Of a stretch of DNA of 37,319 bases, positions 31,288-37,319 are shown one piece after another; positions within the stretch are counted from its first letter, which is position 1, and each line of letters opens with the position of its first letter. The notes under the pieces are model-generated. The model worked only from the letters and a program-made list of their open reading frames with translations, had not been told where the DNA came from and ran no database searches. Made by a program: the position numbers and the translations under genes. Origin of the DNA: Blastococcus sp. KM273128 (lineage in GTDB: Bacteria > Actinomycetota > Actinomycetes > Mycobacteriales > Geodermatophilaceae); assembly GCF_021698975.1 (NCBI RefSeq), contig NZ_SSXA01000074.1:1-37319 (forward strand), written 5' to 3'.

Positions 31288-33108
31288 TCAACCGGCCAAG
31301 GACACCGCCGTGGCCGTGGCAGCGGCTCGTGCGGTGGTGTCCTGGTGGAGCTGCGCGGCGTCGGCCGGGCGGCCGTAGAGGTAGCCCTGGGCGTGCGCGC
31401 ACCCGAGTGCGTGGAGGACCTGCGCCTGGTGTGCGTGCTCGACCCCCTCGGCGATCACGTCGAGGCCGAAGGCTCGGGCCAGTGCGAGCACCGCCTGCAC
31501 CACGGGTGCGGCGTCGTCGGGCCGGCGGATCTGCGAGACGAAGGACCGGTCGATCTTGAGGATGTCGACCGGCAGCCGGGTCAGGCTGGAGTACCCCGTG
31601 CCGAAGTCGTCGACCGCGATGGCGACCCCCAGGCTTCGCAGCCGGCGCAGGGTGCCGAGGGCGGCGTCCGACTCCCCGGCCAGCGACGACTCGGTCACCT
31701 CGAGCACCAGCGCGGACGGCGGCAGGCCGACCTGCTCGAGCAGCGCGGCCACGCGGTCGGCGTAGGCCGGGTCGACCAGCTCGTCGCCGCTGACGTTGAC
31801 GGCGACCGTGGCCGGGCCGCCGGAGACCCGCCAGCGGAGGGCCTGGCGGCACGCCTCGGCGAGGACGAAGAAGTCGATCTCGGCCATGAGCTCGGAGCCC
31901 TCCAGCAACGGGAGGTACTCCGCCGGAGGGATCATCCCCCGCTGCGGGTGCTGCCAGCGCAGCAACGCCTCGGCGCCCACCGCCCTGCCCTCGGACAGGG
32001 TCACGACGGGCTGGTAGTGCACGACCAGTTCCCCTTCGGACAGGGCGCGCCGCACCTCACCGCGGAGAGCGCTGGTGGACTCGTGGAGGGCGATGCGGTT
32101 GCGACCGGCGCGCTTGGCCTCGTAGAGGGCGTGGTCCGCATCAGGGAGCATGCTGGACGGGGACTCCGGTTCCCACTGCGCCACGCCCACGGACACGGTG
32201 TGCGGCGCCGGGGTCGCCGCGCGGAGGCGCTGCAGCACGGACACGGCGGCCGGCAGCCGGAGGCCCGGGAGGAGGACGACGAACTCGTCGCCACCGAGCC
32301 GCGCCAGGGTCGCCGTCCGTGGCAGTGCTGGCCGCCACTCCGCGGCCAGGTCGACCAGCAGCTGGTCGCCGCCGCGGCGCCCGGCGCGGTCGTTGACGTC
32401 CTTGAAGTGGTCGACGTCGACGACGGCGAGGCTGACCGGCCGGCCCGACTGCCCCGCGGCGGTGACGGTCTCGTCGACCACCCGGTCCAGGCCCCGGCGG
32501 TTGACCAACCCGGTGAGGGGATCGGTCTCCGCGGCACCGGCTGCACGGACCAGCCAGCCGACCACGGCGGCGGTGGCGACGGCCAGCCCACCCACCACGA
32601 CGGCGACCGAAGCACCCGGCCCACCCGGTAGGCCGAGGGCGAGCGCACAGCACGCGACGGCGGCCACCAGGTGCAGCAGCGCGGCGGGCCAGGCGAAGAA
32701 GAAGGCGCTGTCGACGGCGATCAGCACGATGAGGCAGGCCAGCGCCGTCGCAACCGTGGGGGAGTCGGCGAGGGCCACACCAGCGCTGATCAGACCGGTG
32801 CCGGCGGCCACGAAGACGTGCGTGACCCAAGCGGGCGGTCGGGCGCCCAGCACCGCGGACACCACGCCGAAGCAGATGGCCATCACCGCGAGCACCCTGA
32901 TGGCCATCTCGGCGCCGAAGCCGGTCGGGTCGATCAGCGTGGCCGCCGTGACCACTGCGCCCCCGGCGAGGAACAGCCCGCCTGTCGTCACGGCCACCAC
33001 CCGAGGAGTCGCGACGACCGGCCGGGCCGCCGAGAGGAGCCGGCGGAGGAAGGAGGGAGCATGCACGCGGAGGCGTTGCGGGAGGGGCGTGGCCAGCACA
33101 TCGATCAC
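31288..33108 (-). CDS. Membrane GGDEF-EAL cyclic-di-GMP enzyme
   Basis: A 606-aa protein with about six membrane helices (residues 36-185), then GGDEF (about 190-345) and EAL (about 350-595) domains. The cyclase motif is intact as GGDEF (272-276); no RxxD inhibitory site stands at the usual position upstream. The EAL domain keeps EALLRW (380-385), NVSG, LEVTES, DDFGTGYSS, LKIDRSF, AEGVEH and AQGYLYGRP, so metal and catalytic residues for c-di-GMP hydrolysis are present. It may be bifunctional. The start is uncertain: GTG at 33108 is chosen over the TTG at 33114. Beside the receptor, it could couple c-di-GMP level to motility. Confidence 0.92.
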   Translation of the reverse strand: MIDVLATPLPQRLRVHAPSFLRRLLSAARPVVATPRVVAVTTGGLFLAGGAVVTAATLIDPTGFGAEMAIRVLAVMAICFGVVSAVLGARPPAWVTHVFVAAGTGLISAGVALADSPTVATALACLIVLIAVDSAFFFAWPAALLHLVAAVACCALALGLPGGPGASVAVVVGGLAVATAAVVGWLVRAAGAAETDPLTGLVNRRGLDRVVDETVTAAGQSGRPVSLAVVDVDHFKDVNDRAGRRGGDQLLVDLAAEWRPALPRTATLARLGGDEFVVLLPGLRLPAAVSVLQRLRAATPAPHTVSVGVAQWEPESPSSMLPDADHALYEAKRAGRNRIALHESTSALRGEVRRALSEGELVVHYQPVVTLSEGRAVGAEALLRWQHPQRGMIPPAEYLPLLEGSELMAEIDFFVLAEACRQALRWRVSGGPATVAVNVSGDELVDPAYADRVAALLEQVGLPPSALVLEVTESSLAGESDAALGTLRRLRSLGVAIAVDDFGTGYSSLTRLPVDILKIDRSFVSQIRRPDDAAPVVQAVLALARAFGLDVIAEGVEHAHQAQVLHALGCAHAQGYLYGRPADAAQLHQDTTARAAATATAVSLAG

Positions 33109-33236
33109 GCACAACCCATCGGTTCCGCGGAGGGTGCGCCGAACCTGTGCCAGTCACCGCTTCACTCCTGCGGGGTGGCTGCTCCGTGCCGTGTCGCCCT
33201 GGGCCGGAGGACCACGAGGACGCCCCGCAGGGCGGC

Positions 33237-34634
33237 TCAGGAAGCGGCGGGCAGATCCATCCCCCGCCGGCGATCCGTGGATCGCCCGAGCTCCACTAGG
33301 CTTGGGAATTCGGTGTGCACCTCCGTCGGGCGGCCTAGGAAAAATCCCTGCCCCTTGGCCACGCCCAGCTCGGTGAGGACCGCCACCTGCTCCGGGGTCT
33401 CGATCCCTTCAGCGGTCAGAGTCGCGCCGATCTCACGGGCGAACAGCGCGACCGCGGTCACCAGACTGCGCTGCGCCGGGTCGGTGTTCAGCGCGGAGAT
33501 GAGCGAGCGGTCCAGCTTGACGATGTCTGGGCGGAGCTGCAGCACGTGCGACAACGATGAGTAACCCGCGCCCGTGTCGTCGACGGCCAGCCGCATGCCG
33601 CGCGCACGCAGCGGCGCCAGGACATCGTGCAGCCGCACGTAGCAGTCGATCTGCGTCCGCTCGGTGATCTCCAGGACGATGCGGTCCAACTGTGGCTGCT
33701 CCGTGAGCAGCCGCGGCAGCTCGGCGTCGTGCAACAGCGACGGGGAGGCGTTCACCGCCAGCGCGACCCCGTGCGGCAGATCGGCTACCAGGGGAAGGGC
33801 AGCTTGCAGGGCGAGCAGCTCCAGGGCCCTGCCCAGGCCCACGCTCTCGGCCCGCCGGAACATCTCGTCCGGCGTCCGTTCGGCGAAGCGGGCCAGCGCC
33901 TCGGCGCTGACCACCCGCCCGGTCCGCAGCTCCACTATCGGCTGCAACGCGATCGCCACCCGCCGGCGCGCCAGAATCTCCTCCACGTCCCACCGGACGG
34001 CGGCGCGAGCCCGCAGCGCCGTCCGGGTCAGCGGAACCGGGCGGTTGCTGCCGCGCAGGGCGACGAGCCCGCCCCGGGCATCACGGATGCACGTCCCACT
34101 CCCCTGCAGGACGACGTCCGTCCCGTCGCCGCGCCGCCACTCCGCCTCCAGGTCCCGCCATCCCGTGGCGGCGAGACCGCTACGGGCAACGGCTTGGACC
34201 CGGGACCGCTCGTGCGGGGCGAGCAGGTCGAACAGTGACCGGCCGACGACGTCTCGCGGCGACCGTCCGAGGACGTCCTGCACACGCTCGTTCGTGGCGG
34301 TGACGACCAGGTCGTCGTTGGCCTCCCACACCCATTCGGAGGAGCCGGCGGCGAGCGCGTCGAGGGCCTGGCGGTCCTCGTGCCGCCGTCGTCGGAACCA
34401 GCCCAGCTGGTGCACGGCCAATGCCAGCATGGCTCCCATCACCGGCAGCCACGAGAGTGCTACGACACCGCTCACGGCCTCGAAGTCGCGCGCCCCGTCG
34501 AGGAACTCCCGGGCGTCAGAGCCGCGCCGCAGCGCGCCGAAGGCGATCTCCACCACTGCGGCTGCGATGAACAGCCGGAGGAAGAGCCGCTTCCGGTGAT
34601 CCGCGCGAGCACTCGCGTTGACATCGTCGGCCAT
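33237..34634 (-). CDS. Membrane PAS-EAL cyclic-di-GMP phosphodiesterase
   Basis: A 465-aa protein with two membrane helices (about 19-35 and 54-76), a PAS domain (about 88-200, SSEWVWEANDDLVVTATN then GRSPRDVVGRSLFDLL) and an EAL domain (about 215-440). Catalytic positions are intact: EAL (245-247), AVNAS, LEITER, DDTGAGYSS, VKLDRS, AEGIET and GQGFFLGRP. There is no GGDEF domain, so it should only degrade c-di-GMP. The ATG at 34634 follows a G-rich run (GGGCGGG); an upstream in-frame start at 34682 has no ribosome site and overlaps the candidate operator. It is divergent from the GAF-GAF-EAL gene. Confidence 0.9.
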   Translation of the reverse strand: MADDVNASARADHRKRLFLRLFIAAAVVEIAFGALRRGSDAREFLDGARDFEAVSGVVALSWLPVMGAMLALAVHQLGWFRRRRHEDRQALDALAAGSSEWVWEANDDLVVTATNERVQDVLGRSPRDVVGRSLFDLLAPHERSRVQAVARSGLAATGWRDLEAEWRRGDGTDVVLQGSGTCIRDARGGLVALRGSNRPVPLTRTALRARAAVRWDVEEILARRRVAIALQPIVELRTGRVVSAEALARFAERTPDEMFRRAESVGLGRALELLALQAALPLVADLPHGVALAVNASPSLLHDAELPRLLTEQPQLDRIVLEITERTQIDCYVRLHDVLAPLRARGMRLAVDDTGAGYSSLSHVLQLRPDIVKLDRSLISALNTDPAQRSLVTAVALFAREIGATLTAEGIETPEQVAVLTELGVAKGQGFFLGRPTEVHTEFPSLVELGRSTDRRRGMDLPAAS

Positions 34635-34685
34635 CACCCGCCCCGCCCGGTGGGGACGCCACATGCGCATGCAGAGCACCATGAC

Positions 34686-34728
34686 TTACAACTGTGTTGT
34701 CCGTCACCCATCTGCAGGAGTGTTGTAA
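34686..34728. promoter_or_regulatory. Candidate operator between divergent EAL genes
   Basis: TTACAAC (34686-34692) and its inverse GTTGTAA (34722-34728) flank a 29-nt spacer. The left half also forms the compact palindrome ACAAC-TGT-GTTGT (34688-34700). This AT-richer block stands out from its surroundings and lies in the promoter region shared by two phosphodiesterase genes. Confidence 0.45.
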
Positions 34729-34874
34729 CTGTCCGCACGCAAGCAATTGCCTAGGGCATTCGGGTCGCCGTGCCTCACCTTCTTTGAACCACCCGCTGGC
34801 TGACCGTGCCTCGAATGGGTGACGTCGGGTGCGGCGGCCGCAAGAGCGCGCGAGACGGTGCCGTTCCGTACGAA

Positions 34875-36539
34875 ATGAGCACCGCCAAGGCACTGGCTGC
34901 GGTCCAGTCGATAGCGTCCTGCGTCGATGAAGAGGCAGCGCTTGAGCAGACGATCCGAGCCGTCGCCGCCCTGGTCCTCGATGTCAAGGTGACGGGTCAC
35001 CTGACCGGACCGGATGGTACAACCTCCTGCACCGCGTCTGCGGCGTCCGGAGGAGGAGCGCCAAAACCCGCGGAGGCCGCCACGCCCGCACGCGCGTCCG
35101 GGGTGACAGCTCCGCGCCTGGCGGTGCCCGTCACCGCCGGCGGTGACGTCGTCGGCGCCTTGGTCCTCCAGCGCTCAGCAGCTGGCCGGGCTTTCACCCC
35201 AGCCGAGTCGGACGTCACCGCCGCGCTCGCCCAGCAGGCCGGGCTGGCCATCGAACGGCTCCGCAGCCGTGCGACGACCGAGCTGCTGCTGGCCGGCCTG
35301 CACCTCACCGACGAGCGGCGCACGGACGACGTGCCGGCCGCAGCGGACCCGCCCGTCACGGTGCGCCGGCTGCTCGGCACCGCCCGCACCGTCCTGGGCA
35401 TGGAGCTGGCGTTCCTCTCGCGGATCAGCGGGGGTGAGCAGCAGTTCGCGCTCGTCGAAGCGGATGGCACCGCCCCGCGGTTGGCCGAAGGCCTCACCGT
35501 TCCCACGACGGACGGCTACTGCGAACTGATGCTCAGCGGCGCGGTCCCCGCCTCGGTCCCCGACGTGCCGGCCCATCCCGTGCTGGGCGCCATGCCTGTC
35601 ACGGAGGCGATCGGTGCCGGCGCCTACTGCGGCGTCCCCGTCCGCCTGCCGGACGGCGCCCTGTACGGCACGCTCTGCGGGCTGAGCAGTGCTCCTACCG
35701 AACCTCCGACGCCCGCGCAGCTCGATGCGCTCCGCATCGTCGCGGGGCTGATCGGGCAGGGCCTGGCTGATCACCATGAGCAGGTCCGGACCCGCAGCCA
35801 GGCCCGCGCCGAGCTCGATGCTGTCGTCCACGGCGGTGGCCGCACCGTCGCCCTGCAACCGATCGTCACGCTCGCCGACGCACGCACCGTCGGGTACGAG
35901 GCCCTCTCCCGCTTCGCCCGGCCGGATGGCTCCGCGGTCTCCCCCTTGGAGATCTTCGCCGAGGCGGCCAGGCTGGGGCGGACCCCTGACGTCGAGCTGA
36001 CCGCCGCGCGCAGCGCAGTCGAGCTGCTGCCGGCCCTGCCGCCCGGCATCTACCTGTCGATCAATTTTGCGCCGGACACGGTGCTGGATCCGCGCACTGC
36101 GGAACTGCTCGGTGGCAGCTCTCTCGACCGCCTGGTCATCGAGCTCACCGAACACGAGGCGATCTCCGACTACGGCGCCGTCCGGGAAGCGCTGGCCCCG
36201 CTTCGGTCCGGTGGCCTGCGCCTGGCCATCGACGACACCGGGGCCGGTTTCGCGAGCCTGACCCACCTGACGCAGCTGGCACCGGACATCATCAAGCTGG
36301 ACGTCGCCTTCGTCCGGCACGTCAAGGACGACCCGGCCTGCCGCGCCGCGGCACGGGCGGTCGCGACCTACGCCGCCGAGGTCGGCGCCACCCTCGTGGC
36401 GGAAGGCATCGAGACCGCGGCACAGGCGGCCATCCTGCGCGAGCTCGGTGCCGAGCACGGCCAGGGGTACTACTTCGGGCGGCCCAAGCCGGCCAGCCCT
36501 ACCCGCGAGCGCGCCGCCGGAGCTTCCCCCGGTCGCTGA
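34875..36539 (+). CDS. Soluble GAF-GAF-EAL cyclic-di-GMP phosphodiesterase
   Basis: A 554-aa cytoplasmic protein. A short GAF-like domain (about 5-130, ending FTPAESDVTAALAQQAGLAIERL), a second GAF domain (about 160-300, with YCGVPVRLPDGALYGTLCGL) and an EAL domain (about 315-540). EAL residues are complete: EAL (342-344), INFAPD, IELTEHE, DDTGAGFAS, IKLDVAF, AEGIET and GQGYYFGRP. It should hydrolyse c-di-GMP under control of a small molecule or redox signal sensed by the GAF domains. The start is uncertain: ATG 34875 gives the family-like MSTAKALAAVQSIA, while GTG 34806 or ATG 34815 would add up to 23 residues. Confidence 0.9.
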   Translation: MSTAKALAAVQSIASCVDEEAALEQTIRAVAALVLDVKVTGHLTGPDGTTSCTASAASGGGAPKPAEAATPARASGVTAPRLAVPVTAGGDVVGALVLQRSAAGRAFTPAESDVTAALAQQAGLAIERLRSRATTELLLAGLHLTDERRTDDVPAAADPPVTVRRLLGTARTVLGMELAFLSRISGGEQQFALVEADGTAPRLAEGLTVPTTDGYCELMLSGAVPASVPDVPAHPVLGAMPVTEAIGAGAYCGVPVRLPDGALYGTLCGLSSAPTEPPTPAQLDALRIVAGLIGQGLADHHEQVRTRSQARAELDAVVHGGGRTVALQPIVTLADARTVGYEALSRFARPDGSAVSPLEIFAEAARLGRTPDVELTAARSAVELLPALPPGIYLSINFAPDTVLDPRTAELLGGSSLDRLVIELTEHEAISDYGAVREALAPLRSGGLRLAIDDTGAGFASLTHLTQLAPDIIKLDVAFVRHVKDDPACRAAARAVATYAAEVGATLVAEGIETAAQAAILRELGAEHGQGYYFGRPKPASPTRERAAGASPGR

Positions 36540-36763
36540 GGCAGCCCGCGCGTTTACATCCGCGGTCGCGGCTCCTGGAGGGGCTCGGGGGACGCCCCTC
36601 GTCCCGACACCGTACGCCCACGCGGACGCGGACCCCCAACCGAGCACAAGGCGTGGCTCTGGGAATATGACCGAGTGGGCTAGGAGGTCCGAGGTTCGGT
36701 TCAACGAGTCGGACTCGGGCCGGAACGCTCCCAGTTGTCGCCCCTGTTTGGGACACTCCCGCC

Positions 36764-37220
36764 ATGCGCAACGGGGAGCCGGACAGTGGGCCAGCGGACG
36801 AGGACGGCACCGAGGACGAGTTCGCCCTCGAGGAACCCAGCTACCTCGACGACGTCGAGGGCCTAGAGCTAACTGGCGAGGAGGGTGGCGAGAACGCCAG
36901 GGAAGGCAGCTCCGATCCGTTTTTCGTCTCCAAGCAGGCCGCCGCAGTCTTCAAGCACAAGCTGTTGGCGAGCTACTTCCCGAAGTTCGCAGGCAAGGCT
37001 GGTTCTAACGAGTCGGATCAGCGCCTGGTTTACGTGGACACCCACGCTGGTCGAGGGGTCTACGACGATGGCACGGACGGCAGCCCACTCCTCATCGCGC
37101 GGACCGCCAAGGACATGCGCGAGGCTCGACGCATCGACTGCCTCTTTGTAGAGCGAGGGCGCTCCAACTTCCGACGATTGGACCGGGTGCTCAACGAGCA
37201 GATAGGCGAGTCGATCGCAT
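36764..37220 (+). pseudogene. tcmP: TcmP-like (three-Cys-motif partner) gene, interrupted by an insertion sequence
   Basis: About 152 codons of a protein with an acidic, low-complexity N-terminus (1-50). A conserved segment follows: DPFFVSKQAAAVFKHKLLASYF, split here at the helix, then RLVYVDTHAGRGVYDDGTDGSPLLIARTAKDM and DCLFVERGRSNFRRLDRVL. It resembles the start of three-Cys-motif partner proteins (TcmP), which have a methyltransferase-like fold and an unknown role, usually paired with a DUF5131/Gp37-Gp68-type protein. Family members are much longer. At 37221 the sequence switches to an insertion-sequence end; the frame then continues only 29 codons of unrelated sequence to 37309. The rest of the gene may lie beyond the element, outside the window. 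Confidence 0.7.
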
Positions 37221-37319
37221 TGAACCGCCCCGGGATTGATGGAGGCACTGAAGCCACGGAAGGGTGGAGCAGTGCCAGCACCGAAGAAGTACCCAGACGA
37301 ACTGCGTGAGCGGGCCGTG
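37221..37319 (+). mobile_element. Left end of an IS3-type insertion sequence (partial)
   Basis: The sequence opens TGAACCGCCCCGGG, the kind of terminal inverted repeat (TG first) seen in actinobacterial IS3-family elements. About 50 nt later comes a GTG with GGTGGAG before it that opens a typical IS3 OrfA. The element continues past the window end. The exact boundary at 37221 is inferred from the TG end and from where TcmP similarity stops. Confidence 0.65.
37272..37319 (+). CDS. IS3-family transposase OrfA, N-terminal 16 codons
   Basis: GTG opens MPAPKKYPDELRERAV, the highly characteristic start of actinobacterial IS3-family OrfA (helix-turn-helix transposase subunit that binds the element ends). 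GGTGGAG lies 4-5 nt upstream. The gene is cut by the window end; OrfB with the DDE catalytic domain would follow by programmed frameshift outside the window. Confidence 0.8.
   Translation, partial: MPAPKKYPDELRERAV

Noticed and set aside
36690..36715. GAGGTTCGGTTCAACGAG, reminiscent of a tRNA T-arm and a possible att site
   Set aside because: No acceptor stem, anticodon arm or CCA context can be built around it; it lacks the GGTTCGANNCC pattern.
1..37319. CRISPR arrays, rRNA or tRNA genes, biosynthetic clusters
   Set aside because: No regularly spaced repeat arrays, rRNA-like or cloverleaf sequences, or assembly-line enzymes were seen.

Overview
The window comes from a high-GC actinobacterium, most likely a motile member of the Geodermatophilaceae (Blastococcus, Geodermatophilus or Modestobacter type). 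This rests on the very strong G/C third-position bias, frequent GTG starts with 1-4 nt gene overlaps, a roughly 180 kDa NAD-glutamate dehydrogenase, and a chemotaxis cluster in an actinobacterial background. The genus is an inference; no rRNA or other marker gene is present.

Layout. 0.1-14.1 kb is housekeeping metabolism: a DEAD-box RNA helicase, an amidase, a translationally coupled GH15 glycosidase and glucose-6-phosphate dehydrogenase pair, the giant glutamate dehydrogenase, two small membrane proteins and an AAA-type ATPase. Four intergenic copies of an exactly spaced 28-nt motif (TCTWC-N5-TCTAS-N7-GCTAGA) punctuate this half and occur nowhere else in the window. 14.1-16.6 kb holds a PAS-GAF-PP2C (SpoIIE/RsbU-like) phosphatase divergent from an RsbW-like ATPase, a possible partner-switching pair.

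16.2-20.5 kb is a minus-strand chemotaxis operon reading cheB-cheR-cheY-cheX-cheY-cheC/X-like, with genes overlapping or abutting. Its last gene runs without a stop through two copies of a palindromic repeat. 21-24.7 kb has an unrecognised 300-aa protein, a secreted PepSY protein, and a divergent two-component system. 24.8-27.7 kb holds cheA-cheW. Both chemotaxis units have a candidate flagellar-type (sigma-28) -10 box upstream. 27.9-29.0 kb is a small accessory patch: a VapB antitoxin with a 45-codon remnant of vapC, and two small Cys-containing proteins. 29.3-36.5 kb holds a methyl-accepting chemotaxis receptor and three cyclic-di-GMP enzymes (GGDEF-EAL, PAS-EAL and GAF-GAF-EAL).

At the right edge (36.8 kb on) a TcmP-like gene is interrupted by the left end of an IS3-type insertion sequence whose transposase begins 16 codons before the window ends.

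Taken together, the second half encodes sensory control of motility (receptor, CheA/W, CheR/B adaptation, two CheY and two CheX/C-type phosphatases) beside c-di-GMP turnover that could set the motile-to-sessile switch. No flagellar or pilus structural gene lies in the window. The least explained items are the 28-nt motif family, the palindromic repeat that opens the end of the cheC/X-like gene, and the 0.5 kb structured region upstream of cheB.
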